Shown piece after piece: positions 1-10,019 of a stretch of DNA of 64,000 nucleotides. Positions within the stretch are counted from its first letter, which is position 1, and each line of letters opens with the position of its first letter. Origin of the DNA: Nitrospira sp. (lineage in GTDB: Bacteria; Nitrospirota; Nitrospiria; Nitrospirales; Nitrospiraceae); NCBI GenBank assembly GCA_020846195.1, contig JADLEJ010000009.1, positions 1 through 64,000 on the forward strand. Direction: 5' to 3'. Below the pieces are notes generated by a model, which saw nothing but the letters and a program-made list of their open reading frames with translations, was not told where the DNA came from and ran no database searches. A program made the translations under genes and the position numbers.

Positions 1-2071
1 CAAAATCAGGCCGGTTCTCGATAAACCACTGCATGCGGTGCTTGAACCGCGGCAGGCTGTCGATCAACTCCGAATCGAGCGTTTCCACGGCGAACAGCGG
101 AATCAGGCCGACCATCGACCGGACTTTCATGTGTTTGTTTTCGCCGTTCGAAAGATGCAGCACGTCATAGAAGAAGCCGTCTTCACGGTCCCAGAGCTCG
201 ATCTTTTCTCCGCCGATGTTGTTCATGGCGCGGCAGATATAGACGAAGTGCTCGAAGAATTTACTGGCTACGTCTTCATAGGCGGGGTTGTCCCGGGCGA
301 GTTCCAGGGCGATCGTCAGCATATTCAGGCAGTACATGCCCATCCAGCTGGTGGCGTCCGATTGCTCGATGTGGCCGCCGGTCGGCAGCGGCGCACTGCG
401 GTCGAAGACGCCGATATTGTCGAGGCCGAGAAAGCCGCCCTGGAAGATGTTCTTGCCATCGGCATCCTTGCGATTGACCCACCAGGTGAAATTCAGCAGC
501 AGTTTGTGGAAGCAGCGCTCTAAAAAACGCCGGTCGCCGGTGCCGTGACGCTTCTTGTCGATTTTATACACGCGCCAGGTGGCCCAGGCATGGACCGGCG
601 GATTCACGTCGCCCAGAGCCCATTCGTAGGCCGGGATCTGTCCGTTGGGATGCATGTACCATTCGCGGAGCATCAGCACGAGCTGTTCTTTGGCAAACGT
701 CGGATCGACCAGCGCCAGCGGAATGCAATGGAACGCGAGATCCCAGGCGGCATACCAAGGATATTCCCATTTGTCCGGCATCGATACGACATCGGCGTTG
801 TAGAGATGAGTCCAGTCGGCATTGCGGCCCCTGAGGCGCTCGCGCGGCGGTTCCGGCATGCCGGGATCGCCCTTGAGCCAGCGATTGACGTCGTAGTGAT
901 AGAATTGCTTGCTCCACAAGAGACCGGCGAACGCTTGACGCTGAACTTGGCGCGCATCTTGTGAGAGCGTGGCTGGCGCCAGGCTGTCGTAGAACTCGTC
1001 CGCCTCCCGCAGGCGTGCGTCGAATACCGCGTCGAAATCCTGCTGATTGAACTCCGGAGTGGCGTCTTCATTCGTAAAGCGCAGACGGATTGTTTCCGTC
1101 GCGCCGGGCGCGAGCGTGAACGCATAATGCGCGGCGGCCTTGGTGCCAATCTGGTCTGGATTGACCGCGCCCTTCTTGCCATGCACGACATACTCGTGAA
1201 ACCCGTCCTTTACATACTGGGCGCTCTCCTTGTCACCATAGAGGCGCTTGGTGTTGGTGTCATTCTCGGTGAAGAGTAGGGTGGGCTGTCCTTCGCACAG
1301 CAATCGCCGCCGGCCATAGTAGTCGTGATTGGTCTCGATCGCACGCATGTGCGTGGCTGGATCGCCCTGCCTCAATCGTGGGCGCCGGATATCCGCTCCC
1401 CAGGACCAGGTATTGCGAAACCAAATAGTCGGCAGCAGGGTCAGGTCGGCCGGTTCGGGCCCTCGATTGACCGCCTGTATCCTGATGCACAGATCTTCCG
1501 AAGTCGCTTTGGCATATTCCACGAACACGTCGAAGTAGCGGTTCTCGTCGAAGACGCCGCTATCGATCAGCTCAAATTCACGATCCTGGCGGTTCCTTCG
1601 GCGGTTTTCCTCCACGAGTCGTTTGTAGGGAAATGCCGCCTGCGGGTACTTGTAGAGGTATTTCATGTAGGAGTGCGTCGGTGTGGAATCGAGATAGAAG
1701 TAGCACTCTTTGACATCTTCGCCGTGATTGCCTTCATTGCCGGTGAGGCCAAACAGGCGTTCTTTCAATATGGGATCGCGTCCGTTCCAGAGCGCGACGG
1801 CGAAACAGATCATCTGGTGGCGGTCGCAGATGCCGGCGATTCCGTCCTCGTTCCAGCGATAGGCGTGGGATCTGGCCTGATCGTGCGGAACCGTTTCCCA
1901 CGCGGTGCCGTGCGGACTGTAGTCCTCGCGCACGGTGCCCCAGGCCCGCTCGCTCAGATAGGGCCCCCAGCGCTTCCAATGGCGCCGGCGCCGGGTATCT
2001 TCATCCAGCCGCTGCTGTTCAGCGAGCAGTGGTGGCGGGGAGGGGGGTGGGGTCTGACGGGCTGAGGCCAT
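1..2071 (-). CDS. MGH1-like glycoside hydrolase (GH63-type), C-terminus off the left edge
   Basis: The reading frame is open from an ATG at 2071 to the window edge, giving 690 codons of a protein I expect to be near 880 residues. After a proline-rich start, the N-terminus carries the block [19 protein letters not shown] followed by [15 protein letters not shown] and [18 protein letters not shown]. These are hallmarks of the bacterial MGH1-like/GH63 glucosidase family, which forms an (alpha/alpha)6 barrel. The substrate is probably a short alpha-glucoside such as mannosyl- or glucosylglycerate or trehalose-like sugar, but the sequence does not decide this. There is no signal peptide, so it is probably cytoplasmic. 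It lies 229 bp downstream of the MOSC gene, beyond a hairpin, so it is probably transcribed on its own. Confidence 0.85.
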   Translation of the reverse strand, partial: MASARQTPPPSPPPLLAEQQRLDEDTRRRRHWKRWGPYLSERAWGTVREDYSPHGTAWETVPHDQARSHAYRWNEDGIAGICDRHQMICFAVALWNGRDPILKERLFGLTGNEGNHGEDVKECYFYLDSTPTHSYMKYLYKYPQAAFPYKRLVEENRRRNRQDREFELIDSGVFDENRYFDVFVEYAKATSEDLCIRIQAVNRGPEPADLTLLPTIWFRNTWSWGADIRRPRLRQGDPATHMRAIETNHDYYGRRRLLCEGQPTLLFTENDTNTKRLYGDKESAQYVKDGFHEYVVHGKKGAVNPDQIGTKAAAHYAFTLAPGATETIRLRFTNEDATPEFNQQDFDAVFDARLREADEFYDSLAPATLSQDARQVQRQAFAGLLWSKQFYHYDVNRWLKGDPGMPEPPRERLRGRNADWTHLYNADVVSMPDKWEYPWYAAWDLAFHCIPLALVDPTFAKEQLVLMLREWYMHPNGQIPAYEWALGDVNPPVHAWATWRVYKIDKKRHGTGDRRFLERCFHKLLLNFTWWVNRKDADGKNIFQGGFLGLDNIGVFDRSAPLPTGGHIEQSDATSWMGMYCLNMLTIALELARDNPAYEDVASKFFEHFVYICRAMNNIGGEKIELWDREDGFFYDVLHLSNGENKHMKVRSMVGLIPLFAVETLDSELIDSLPRFKHRMQWFIENRPDF

Positions 2072-2260
2072 ACGACTCCTTCGGTCAAACGGAATGAAAC
2101 TAGAGTTGGCCGAACGCCAAGGGGCTTCTAGCAGGCTAGCCCGAGCATCGGGCGGAGTCAACCGCCTCCGGCCAGTTGCGCCGGCCGTCGGTGTCTTGCT
2201 GGTGGAAGGCTGCGGCTGTTCGCATGGCGGATAGCGTCGGTATGAACAGGCGGGAATGAA

Positions 2261-2290
2261 ACGAGAGCCGGTTGTCTGGCCGGCTCTCGT
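2261..2290 (-). terminator. Hairpin terminator downstream of the MOSC gene
   Basis: A perfect 11-bp inverted repeat (2261-2271 with 2280-2290) has an 8-nt loop and lies just past the MOSC stop codon. On the minus strand it is followed by TTCATT, a weak T-tract, so it may be only partly efficient as an intrinsic terminator. Confidence 0.55.
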
Positions 2291-2300
2291 TCAGCCGAAT

Positions 2301-3131
2301 CTAGGAGGTGAGATGGATCTGGTTTCCCAGGCGGACGACGCCGGGATTCAGCACGGTGGCATACACTCCGACGGCGGCGCGGTTGTGCTTCACGGCTGTG
2401 CGGAGGATGCCGGTATCTTCAGGCAACTCGCGTTGAGGCAAGGTGGTCATGACGCAGCGGGCGCAGGGTCCGGTAATGCGCAACCGCACCTGTTCGCCAA
2501 TCGCGATCGTGCGCCCGATCCAATCGTTCTCGACAAATCCCGCTGTTCCTGGCGCGGTGCGCACGACAAGATTGGGACGAAATCGCTTGGTTTCGAATTG
2601 TCCCGCGGGGTAGGCGGCGCGCAGGGCGTCGAGGGTGGCGGTGGTGATGAGATGCACAATGGCGGCATCGAAAAATGTGCCGGGCGGAAGGGCTTCATCG
2701 GTTGTGGCATTGTGATGCGCTCGGCCATCGACTTCTGGCCAGTACTCTTCCAGTTTGGCCTGCTCCGGGACGGACTGAGTCACATCCACAGGCCGCCCCA
2801 AGAAGGCCGAGAGCAGAGCTGGAAGGTCTGGCGCATCCGCTACGAGCAGCTGGCCATCCGGGAGGGTAATGTGAACCGGTTGCTGGCTGGGCGTTGTCTG
2901 AGGGTCGGATCCGACCCGCGCCAGGCATTCGAACAACCGCCCCCATTTTTTCGGATGCTTCGCGCTGGCGATTTTGCCGGTCTCCCGATCGATGATAGCA
3001 AAGGCGCGGTCACCGGCGAGTCCTTGCTTTGTGATCTCGGCGGCATTGAGCTCTTCTCCCAACATCGATTTGACAGGGTATCGCCAAATGCTGGCGAGGG
3101 ATCCGGCCGCGTCAGTGTGCCATGTCGTCAT
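2301..3131 (-). CDS. MOSC domain protein
   Basis: This 276-residue protein has an N-terminal MOSC beta-barrel domain (roughly residues 10-110, with IWRYPVKSMLGE near the start) followed by the MOSC domain proper (about 130-270). The conserved cysteine lies in the CARCVMTT motif. MOSC proteins bind pterin-based molybdenum cofactor and take part in sulfur transfer or in N-hydroxylated-compound reduction (YiiM, mARC). No ferredoxin domain is fused here, so an electron partner would have to be separate. It is divergent from a LysR regulator with a 113-bp gap, which suggests the regulator may control it. Confidence 0.85.
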   Translation of the reverse strand: MTTWHTDAAGSLASIWRYPVKSMLGEELNAAEITKQGLAGDRAFAIIDRETGKIASAKHPKKWGRLFECLARVGSDPQTTPSQQPVHITLPDGQLLVADAPDLPALLSAFLGRPVDVTQSVPEQAKLEEYWPEVDGRAHHNATTDEALPPGTFFDAAIVHLITTATLDALRAAYPAGQFETKRFRPNLVVRTAPGTAGFVENDWIGRTIAIGEQVRLRITGPCARCVMTTLPQRELPEDTGILRTAVKHNRAAVGVYATVLNPGVVRLGNQIHLTS

Positions 3132-3244
3132 GTGCGTTCTCCAGGTTCAGGATGATGGCGCGTATCATGGCGCCCCTCGTTGCGAAGGGGCCAATCGTTT
3201 GTTCTGACTGGAACGATAAGCGGTGCTTATGCTATGTCCCTTCC

Positions 3245-4141
3245 GTGGAACTGCGACATTTGCGATATTTTCTCGCGGCCGCCGATACGCTGCATTTTAC
3301 AAAAGCCGCGGCGCAGGTCCATGTCTCTCAGCCCGCGCTTTCCGCGCAGATCAAGCAACTGGAAGAGGAAGTTGCGGCGCTGCTCTTCGAGCGTGTGGGC
3401 CGGTCGGTGCGGCTCACGCGGGCCGGTGAGATCTTTCGCGGGCACGCCACCCGCGCCTTGCGCGAAATCGAGGCGGCGCTTGCGGCCATTGCCGAAGAAG
3501 AAGGGTTGCATCGCGGCGCCGTGACCGTGGGGGTATTGCAGACGGTCCATGCCTATTTGGCTCCTGACATCGTCGCGAGTTTTTCGGCGCGACATCCGAA
3601 TATCTCGCTCAAGCTGGAGGAGCTGTCCGGTCCTGAAATTGAACAAGGCGTGCTTGACGGCCTGTTGGATGTGGGCGTTGGATTCAATCCGGCGGCCTCC
3701 GAGGGCTTGGAGACCCAGCGGCTCTTCGAAGACGATTTTGTTTTGATCGCATCCCGTCGGCATCGCCTCGCGCGGCGCAAGCGCGTGGCCTTCGCCGCAT
3801 TGGCTGGCGAGCCGTTGGTGTTGCTGTCGCCTGCGTATTGCGTGCGGCAACTGGTGGACGGCAGCTTTCGCGCGGCCAATATCGCCCCGAGGATCGCGAT
3901 TGAAATGAATTCCATCGAAGGGATTCTTGCCACCATCCGCTCTGGCGCGATGGCCACGATTTTGCCGCGTTTCTCGCTCGGGCGCAGCCGCGATCCGATG
4001 CTCAGTGTCATTGCGCTGACAGGCCCAACTCTCAAACGGGGAGTCGGACTTCTGTGGAGGCGAGGCGGCTATCGCAGCGCCGCTTCGAAAGCCCTGGCCG
4101 AACAAGTTCGCGCCACGGTCGATCAGTATTGGCGTTCGTGA
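3245..4141 (+). CDS. LysR family transcriptional regulator
   Basis: From a GTG start the protein is 298 residues, the usual LysR length; upstream in-frame starts would add an unrelated N-terminus. It begins ELRHLRYFLAAAD and contains the winged HTH around HVSQPALSAQIKQLEEEV (residues 15-60). A periplasmic-binding-like effector domain follows (about 90-290). LysR regulators usually control a divergently transcribed neighbour, here the MOSC gene. The effector is unknown. The last 19 bp overlap the 3' end of the convergent PilZ gene. Confidence 0.9.
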   Translation: MELRHLRYFLAAADTLHFTKAAAQVHVSQPALSAQIKQLEEEVAALLFERVGRSVRLTRAGEIFRGHATRALREIEAALAAIAEEEGLHRGAVTVGVLQTVHAYLAPDIVASFSARHPNISLKLEELSGPEIEQGVLDGLLDVGVGFNPAASEGLETQRLFEDDFVLIASRRHRLARRKRVAFAALAGEPLVLLSPAYCVRQLVDGSFRAANIAPRIAIEMNSIEGILATIRSGAMATILPRFSLGRSRDPMLSVIALTGPTLKRGVGLLWRRGGYRSAASKALAEQVRATVDQYWRS

Positions 4142-4506
4142 GGCGTCCCGGGTGCGGGGCAGGCCATCGACAGGCGGCTAAGGGAATGGACGAAGCGGGC
4201 CCAGATGATCCGGTCGAGTTGCTGGTGGGCGACGGTGGGGAGGCGGATGAATTCGACGCCGAAGACTTGGCCGCAGACCCAACGGATTTTTCCCAAGTCG
4301 ATGGCGAGGGACGGCGACTGGTCCGGAAGAAGGACGCTCAACCGCACATAACTGCCGGAGAGCACTGTTCGGTCGCAGGCGATGGCGCAGCCTGAGGTCG
4401 ACAGGTCTGTCAGCGCGCCTTCGCCGACAAAAGGCGCGCCGCCAAACACGACAGGATAGGAGACGGGAAAGCGATCGGTGGACCGTGTGTGGAGTTGGTG
4501 AGCCAT
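4123..4506 (-). CDS. PilZ domain protein
   Basis: This 127-residue protein is a stand-alone PilZ domain, a c-di-GMP receptor. The arginine motif is seen as RSTDRFPV near residue 8 and the second motif D-x-S-x-x-G as DLSTSGC near residue 34, so both c-di-GMP-binding signatures are present. It could link c-di-GMP to motility, secretion or polysaccharide export. The nearby minus-strand secretin and the GGDEF gene 4 kb away give a plausible setting, but no partner is shown by the sequence. Confidence 0.8.
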   Translation of the reverse strand: MAHQLHTRSTDRFPVSYPVVFGGAPFVGEGALTDLSTSGCAIACDRTVLSGSYVRLSVLLPDQSPSLAIDLGKIRWVCGQVFGVEFIRLPTVAHQQLDRIIWARFVHSLSRLSMACPAPGTPHERQY

Positions 4507-4609
4507 GTGCGCTCCGAGTGTATGGGGATAGCGTAGCTGGCCGAGGCGTTGCGCGACTATCCCTCGGAGGAGGGGGCGCGGAGAGAAGGGGCTATCCGTT
4601 AGGAGGCTG

Positions 4610-6169
4610 TTACGGGGTTGGGGATGCAGGCTCGATAGGAGCTGGCGCTGGTCGCTCGAGATGTTCGATGACGTCTTGTTTCAATCGTGTAGGTTCTTCG
4701 ATCCGGTTGTCGCGCTGCAGGGTATTGAGTTCTTTCGCTTTCCGCCGGCTCAGCTCGGCAACATCGCTTTCATCGCGAATCAGGTGCGGGGTAAGAAAGA
4801 CGAGTAGATTGAGCTTCTCGGTCTGTTTACTTTGATAGCGGAAGAGCCAACCCAGCCATGGAATATCTCCTAGGAACGGGACCTTTCGTTCGCTCAGCGT
4901 GACGTTGTCTCGAACGAGTCCTCCCACCACGATGGTTTGATCGTCTCTTGCGACGGTCGTGGTTTCCATCGAACGCTTGGTTGTCGTGGGCCCGACCGGA
5001 ATGGAGGAGGTGCCCGATCCGATCGTCTGGGCCACGTTCTCGGCGATGGCGGTGATTTCCTGCTTGAGCTCCAGGCGGATCAGGTCGTCTTCCAAGACTT
5101 GCGGGGTCAGTTCCAGCGTGACGCCGACGTCTTTGCGTTCGATGGTCACCAGCGTGCCGCCCGTGATGCCTTGAGCTTGTCCGGTGGGGAATGGGCGGTT
5201 TTCACCGACGACGATTTTCGCTTTCTGATTATCGGCGGCTAAGACTTGAGGCGTCGACAGAATGTTGGTGTCCGTGAGATTCATCAAGAGGTTCAGAAAC
5301 GCCCGGATGTTGACCGTATTGAGAACGGTGACGGAGCCTCCTGAGGCCACGCCGCTGATGGTCTGGGCGATGGCCGCCAGGTCTTCCGGGGCGCGATTGA
5401 ACCCGGCGATGCCTTGAACGGCGCCCGATTTGCCAGCGCCGAGGACTTGCACAGGGTCGGTGCCGATCTGCCGGAGGCGATCGACCTGCACTTCCAAGAT
5501 CACGGCCTCGACAAAGACTTGTTTCCTGCGGGTGTCTAAATCGCGAATGACCGATTGAATCCGGCTATAAGCCGACTTTGTGGCGCTGATCACAATGGAA
5601 TTGGTGGCTTTGTCGGCAAACACTTGGACGGGCGCTTCGAATTCTGTCAGCGGCCGCAGGGGCGGCCTGGCCCCAGGGGCTGTTTGCGCGACCGTTTGGG
5701 ATCGAGCGACGAGGTTGGTCAGAACGGCTGCCAGATCGGTCGCGTTGGCATGTTTGAGTTTATAGACGTAGACACCGCGTTCTGGGGGGAGTTCTCCCAT
5801 CGGCACGATCTGATAGACGCTGCCCTTGGGGACGACGGCAATCCGGCTGACTTCCAGCGCGGCCACAAACATGCTGTAGGCCTGGTCTGGCGTGACCTTG
5901 GTCGGCGAGAACACGGAAATTTTCCCGCCGAGCTTTTTGATCGCTTCATCGAGGACAAAGTTTTTGCCGGTCAATTCACTGATGAAGCGAACAAAGACTG
6001 GAATTTCGACTTCGTTGAAGTCGAGCGTGATCTTATTGGATGCGGACGCAGCGGTTTCTGCATAGCTTACCGGTGGGAGGGGCCAAGCAGAGAGCGCCGC
6101 TGCCAACATGAGCCAGACATATTTTGAGGGAGTGCGCCGGTGGGCATTCGGCAATCGGTCAGTCAGCAC
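4610..6169 (-). CDS. Secretin (GspD/PilQ family outer-membrane pore), short form
   Basis: A 519-residue secretin starts at GTG 6169, with GAGG five bases upstream. A signal peptide (about residues 15-38) is followed by an N0-like domain (FNEVEIPVFVRFISELTGKN, about 48-118), a single N1/KH-like domain (from GVYVYKLKHANATDLAAVL to about 235), and the secretin barrel domain to about residue 475. The C-terminus reads LLVFLTPHLIRDESD, typical of GspD. Type II secretion GspD proteins usually have three N1-type repeats and about 650 residues, so this is a reduced version. No GspE, F, G or C gene lies beside it. Confidence 0.85.
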   Translation of the reverse strand: MLTDRLPNAHRRTPSKYVWLMLAAALSAWPLPPVSYAETAASASNKITLDFNEVEIPVFVRFISELTGKNFVLDEAIKKLGGKISVFSPTKVTPDQAYSMFVAALEVSRIAVVPKGSVYQIVPMGELPPERGVYVYKLKHANATDLAAVLTNLVARSQTVAQTAPGARPPLRPLTEFEAPVQVFADKATNSIVISATKSAYSRIQSVIRDLDTRRKQVFVEAVILEVQVDRLRQIGTDPVQVLGAGKSGAVQGIAGFNRAPEDLAAIAQTISGVASGGSVTVLNTVNIRAFLNLLMNLTDTNILSTPQVLAADNQKAKIVVGENRPFPTGQAQGITGGTLVTIERKDVGVTLELTPQVLEDDLIRLELKQEITAIAENVAQTIGSGTSSIPVGPTTTKRSMETTTVARDDQTIVVGGLVRDNVTLSERKVPFLGDIPWLGWLFRYQSKQTEKLNLLVFLTPHLIRDESDVAELSRRKAKELNTLQRDNRIEEPTRLKQDVIEHLERPAPAPIEPASPTP

Positions 6170-6370
6170 GCAGCCTCAATAAGATAGTGAATTGCTGGAG
6201 AGGAGGATCCCTGTCACGTGCAAGCTATCACACGAAAGCGGATGAGACAACCGGAGCGGGTATTTTGAGCGGCGATACTCGCGCAAGAGTCAGATCTGCA
6301 TAGCCAATGCGCTAAGTGGGGCAGGGGAAAGATGATTGTGCCCGGCTTCTGGTGTGCGGAGCCGAGATCT

Positions 6371-7114
6371 TCAGTGAGATCCGCTTTCTCCATCGGTGAA
6401 GGTGGCCGGCACCACAGGGGTTTTTATTCCGTTGCGAAACTCATCCGGCTGGTGTTCGGGGTTCATCCTTGTGGGTGAGGGGCAGAGTTTCCCTCGCGCT
6501 GCGCTCATGGCTAATGACTTCCCGAAGTTTTCAGCCACGGCATGTTTGAGCAAGAGCCAGAGATCGTCATCGAGGTCATTGTACCCTTCGGTGAGTGTAA
6601 GGAGTTCGGCGAAAGGGTGGCGCCCTTGAGCCAGCGCGGCGACGTCCGGGTGGGGCTCAGGGCCGGCGTGGTCATGAATGGTTTCACGCAAGGCGCGGGA
6701 TTTTGCCTGGCATTCGTTGAGCGGCGCGAAGTCCGGTTGGTCGCGATGCACGAGTGACAGCAGCCGATCGAGTACGGTCAATGCGCGCATGCGCGTTTTC
6801 TCGTGTTGCGCGCGTTTGCGCTGGGCTTCTGCGGCAACGTGCAGCAGCGCCTCAAGCTCCTTCATCGACCCGATCTCTTCTGCGGCGGCGTTCGGGGTTT
6901 CCGACATCAGCCCGACCAGTTCGATGGCCCGCGTTCTGAGGTCCGTGAAGTTCCGCCGGGAGGTGGCGATTTCTTCGATCAAGCTTTCAGACGGGAGCGC
7001 GCCGGTGGTTCTAACTTGTTCGGCCACTTCCGAGAGCCGTTGTCCCAGATGCTCAAAGTTTTTTGTGACGAGAGAAAAATCCTGCAGGAGATCAGCAGCG
7101 GGCGATGTATCCAT
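6371..7114 (-). CDS. Hypothetical helical protein
   Basis: I do not recognise a family for this 247-residue protein. It is highly helical and charged through residues 1-150, with heptad-like patterning (EHLGQRLSEVAEQV, KELEALLHVAAEAQ), so a coiled coil is likely. There is no signal peptide or membrane segment. A strong Shine-Dalgarno (GGGAGGA, six bases upstream) supports the ATG at 7114. It is transcribed toward the secretin gene with a 201-bp gap. The last 45 residues look disordered. Confidence 0.6.
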   Translation of the reverse strand: MDTSPAADLLQDFSLVTKNFEHLGQRLSEVAEQVRTTGALPSESLIEEIATSRRNFTDLRTRAIELVGLMSETPNAAAEEIGSMKELEALLHVAAEAQRKRAQHEKTRMRALTVLDRLLSLVHRDQPDFAPLNECQAKSRALRETIHDHAGPEPHPDVAALAQGRHPFAELLTLTEGYNDLDDDLWLLLKHAVAENFGKSLAMSAARGKLCPSPTRMNPEHQPDEFRNGIKTPVVPATFTDGESGSH

Positions 7115-7745
7115 GGACGTCCTCCCTCGGGTAAAGGGTCAATGAGGTAAGAGGCTTCGAGGTTCAAGATTTCTGACCTCGGAACCCACGCAATGCGCCG
7201 TGATATGAACTGACGGAACTCCCCGATCATAGTCGCGTTGGAGTGCCAAGAATTGCGAACGGCGTGTCCGAATAAGAACAGCAGAAGAGGCGAAGGAGTG
7301 ATTGAGCCAATCGGCTGAGTGACGCGGTCTGCTGGAGCGATCAGACATGCTGGTGTGCCACATGAAGGTGAAAAGCACACTACTCATAGCGAAGCCGAGC
7401 CATCATTGTCTATATGCGATGGCCAGTCAATACATCTCTTTGATTATTATGGCTCTATCGCGCATTTCCAAACGACCCTAGAGATGCGAGGCATTGCGCG
7501 TGGGCGGATATGACGGCGCTCTTGTTTTGAGTAGAGAGCGTTGAAGGGATTCCGTAGCAGGAGCGAATGAATAGAGAGGCATTCGAGCGATCAGGCGGCT
7601 TCCTCAAACGAATGGCATGGAACCTGCGACCTTGCACTTGCGAGAAAATTCATGACCGTATGGCGTGCTCAGGTGGATTGATCTCATGGATTCTCTCGAA
7701 TCATCCGATAGAGGGAAGAACACGAGAAATACGAAGGCTTAAATC
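7115..7745. other. 631-bp stretch without a supportable gene
   Basis: Several short reading frames (60-133 codons) exist on both strands, but none has a recognisable motif or convincing ribosome-binding site. The stretch looks less GC-rich by eye than its surroundings. It separates the divergent genes at 7114 and 7746 and presumably holds their promoters. I see no clear repeat or RNA structure. Confidence 0.4.
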
Positions 7746-8135
7746 ATGGACTCTCAGCGGCTTCAAACAAAAGTTCAGGCGTTTGCCCACCGGCTTCTTG
7801 AGGAAGCCAATGGCGATCCTGTTCGAGCGCTTGGACTTTTAGTCCTGGTGTTGGAAGATTCTGAACTGGAATCGGCAGATCATGCCCATCGGTTGGTCGC
7901 GGAAGTTCGCAAGGTTCTCCTCCCTCAAGACTTCGCCGAAGTCGGCCAGCCGATTCAGCACCTCGCCGGACATCCATCCTGGGAAGGCGTTCAGCACTGT
8001 TTGCGTTGCGGACAAGTATTGAGCAAGTGCACGGCCAGTCATGAGGGCGGGATGACCTATCCGTCTGGGTATGTCTATGAAATAGGTCCGCGATTTACCG
8101 CAGAGGATTGCGACGATTTCGATCTCTGTCAGTAA
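7746..8135 (+). CDS. Hypothetical protein with a CxxC pair
   Basis: This 129-residue protein starts at an ATG preceded by GAAGGCTT. Residues 1-85 are predicted helical and acidic. Residues 84-95 contain CLRCGQVLSKC, a possible metal-binding or redox cluster, and the C-terminus is acidic. I recognise no family. Coding-like composition over the whole length, and the lack of a better overlapping frame, support it being real. It is convergent with the GGDEF gene, with an 82-bp gap. Confidence 0.5.
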   Translation: MDSQRLQTKVQAFAHRLLEEANGDPVRALGLLVLVLEDSELESADHAHRLVAEVRKVLLPQDFAEVGQPIQHLAGHPSWEGVQHCLRCGQVLSKCTASHEGGMTYPSGYVYEIGPRFTAEDCDDFDLCQ

Positions 8136-8217
8136 CGATGCAGCGGGACCGCTCTTGCCATTGTCACGGCCCCGTCATTATTCTTGAACGCTCGACCGTT
8201 CCCCTGCCTGACTCGAA

Positions 8218-9186
8218 CTAGGCGGCCTCATCCTTCGCGGCGATGTCAGTCCCACGCTGATCTTTTACAAACACACTTCCTTTGTGGGCTTTTGCCACCT
8301 TCTTCAGTTCAGACGCAATTCTGCTGACGTCGCCGGGGTGATCAATCGGCCGATGACTGTTTGTCACGACCGCAATGGATAAGCTCATCATGGGAAATCG
8401 TTCTCGATTCCCCTTGCGATCGACAGAGTCGATAAAGCCTTGCAGCCGGTCGTCGCGATCGTAAAAATCGGGAATCACCAGATCGAACCGCTTAATCACC
8501 GTTTCGCAAATCGCGTCGATGTGATCGGGATGACTCATGAAGACAAAATCGTCGCCGCCTACATGGCCGACGAACCCTTCTACTCCGGCGAGCTCTCCGA
8601 CGACTGTCGTGAGAATGCGACAGGCGACCACCAGCACCTCGTCACCGCGACCATATCCATATCGGTCATTAAACGATTTGAAGTTATCGACATCGAGATA
8701 GGCCAGCGCGAAGGGTTTCCCGCTTTCAATGCGGGCCGTGGTTTCGAACAGGATACTGGTATTGCCGGGAAGCCGGGTGAGCGGGTTGGCGTCCAGCGAC
8801 CGGGTCAACCGGCTCAAGCAAAGGCGCACACGGTGGACGATTTCGTCCGGACGATACGGAAGGCAGATATAGTCATCGACGTCGACGCTGCCCCAATCGA
8901 CATCATTGAGACGGATGTCGCGAATCAGCACGATCAATGGCAGGCGCCCGAGAAAGGGATCGTTCTTAAGATGCTTGGTGAGCGATTCTACCGACCGGCC
9001 GCTCGTCCCCTCAGCGGCCACGATGATGTGGGGGGGATTGTGGACAAGCTCATGCAACGCAATGGTGTTCAAGTCACCGCCAACGACCTGAAAGCCGGCT
9101 TTCGTAAGGATGCCGGAAAGAGCGGCAATTTCGCCGGGGTCGTTGTGAAGAATTAGAACACGCTGGGCCGCAGTGGACTTCGTCAT
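8218..9186 (-). CDS. GGDEF-domain protein with degenerate receiver domain
   Basis: The start is ATG 9186, which overlaps the stop of the HDOD gene (ATGA) and gives 322 residues. Residues 1-125 have a receiver fold without the phosphorylation site: the acidic pair is HNDP, the acceptor position falls in HIIVAAEG, and the conserved lysine is missing. The GGDEF domain (about 135-320) starts with LTRLPGN and has the signature GGDDF near residue 210 instead of GGDEF. No RxxD inhibitory site is visible five residues upstream. It probably makes c-di-GMP, or is a degenerate variant. It is the third gene of an overlapping signalling operon. Confidence 0.8.
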   Translation of the reverse strand: MTKSTAAQRVLILHNDPGEIAALSGILTKAGFQVVGGDLNTIALHELVHNPPHIIVAAEGTSGRSVESLTKHLKNDPFLGRLPLIVLIRDIRLNDVDWGSVDVDDYICLPYRPDEIVHRVRLCLSRLTRSLDANPLTRLPGNTSILFETTARIESGKPFALAYLDVDNFKSFNDRYGYGRGDEVLVVACRILTTVVGELAGVEGFVGHVGGDDFVFMSHPDHIDAICETVIKRFDLVIPDFYDRDDRLQGFIDSVDRKGNRERFPMMSLSIAVVTNSHRPIDHPGDVSRIASELKKVAKAHKGSVFVKDQRGTDIAAKDEAA

Positions 9187-10019
9187 AGATAGTCGTCGAT
9201 TGCCATGAATTCTTCTGAGGCTCTGGAGATGCATCCGGCCAGCGATTCTGTATCGAGCCCGACCAGATCCCAGGCCTGGCGGGAGAGGGAGGGAACCCAT
9301 TGGTCGCCTGGGTTTCCGCAGGCCATGCCTTTGACCAGCACATCGGCGACATGCACGACGGCAGTTTGCAGCTGGGCATCCTGCGCTATTCCCGGTTGGT
9401 GATGGAAAAGGATCGGTTCACGCAGCGAGGCCGGCAGATGCCAGGCGTTGGCCAGCCAGCCTCCGACCTCGGCGTGAGACACTTCATACAGATCTTGTTC
9501 GACTTGCATCATTGGACGGTCGCCAGACGGATTGGCCGCCTTAATCTTTTTCCCCACATCTGGCCATTTCACATACAGAAGGACTTTGCCGATGTCGTGT
9601 AGCAATCCAGCGACAAAGACTTCTTCGACGTTCTTCATCTCCAGCCGTTTCCCCAGCAGTTGTGCGGTAATGGCGACGCCCAATGAATGCCGCCAGAGCT
9701 GGTCAAGTCCGGCGTCTTTCATGATGTCGTGGGCCGTCGCGCAGAGGGTCAGTCCTTTGACGACGTTCAGTCCCAGCACGACGACAGCGTGAGGAACCGA
9801 TGCGATGCGGGAGGGGAATCCGTAAAAGGGAGAATTAGCCAGGCGCAGCACCTTTGCCGCGAGGACCTGGTCTTTTTCGATCAAGGAACCGATCTCTTCT
9901 GCGGACACATTCGGCCGTCCGATCATGGAGGCGAGTTTTTGCACCACATGCGGTAACGTCGGCAAGTCGCCAAGCTGTTCAATGCGGTTTCGAAAGTCAG
10001 TTGCCGCGGATGGACTCAT
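9183..10019 (-). CDS. HDOD domain protein
   Basis: This 278-residue protein is almost entirely an HDOD domain, an HD-related output domain common in bacterial signalling. The N-terminus has LPTLPHVVQKL and the helix AAKVLRLANSPFYG typical of the family. A LLHDIGK motif near residue 145 keeps the HD pair. HDOD proteins usually act as protein-interaction modules in c-di-GMP, chemotaxis or stress pathways; phosphohydrolase activity is uncertain. It overlaps the genes on both sides by 4 bp, which implies translational coupling. Confidence 0.85.
   Translation of the reverse strand: MSPSAATDFRNRIEQLGDLPTLPHVVQKLASMIGRPNVSAEEIGSLIEKDQVLAAKVLRLANSPFYGFPSRIASVPHAVVVLGLNVVKGLTLCATAHDIMKDAGLDQLWRHSLGVAITAQLLGKRLEMKNVEEVFVAGLLHDIGKVLLYVKWPDVGKKIKAANPSGDRPMMQVEQDLYEVSHAEVGGWLANAWHLPASLREPILFHHQPGIAQDAQLQTAVVHVADVLVKGMACGNPGDQWVPSLSRQAWDLVGLDTESLAGCISRASEEFMAIDDYL

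Noticed and set aside
38..523. 161-codon plus-strand frame at the left edge
   Set aside because: It lies opposite the open minus-strand glycoside hydrolase frame, whose translation has family motifs.
7567..7842. 91-codon plus-strand frame before the 7746 gene
   Set aside because: Arg/Trp/Cys-rich random-like sequence in another frame that overlaps a more convincing gene.
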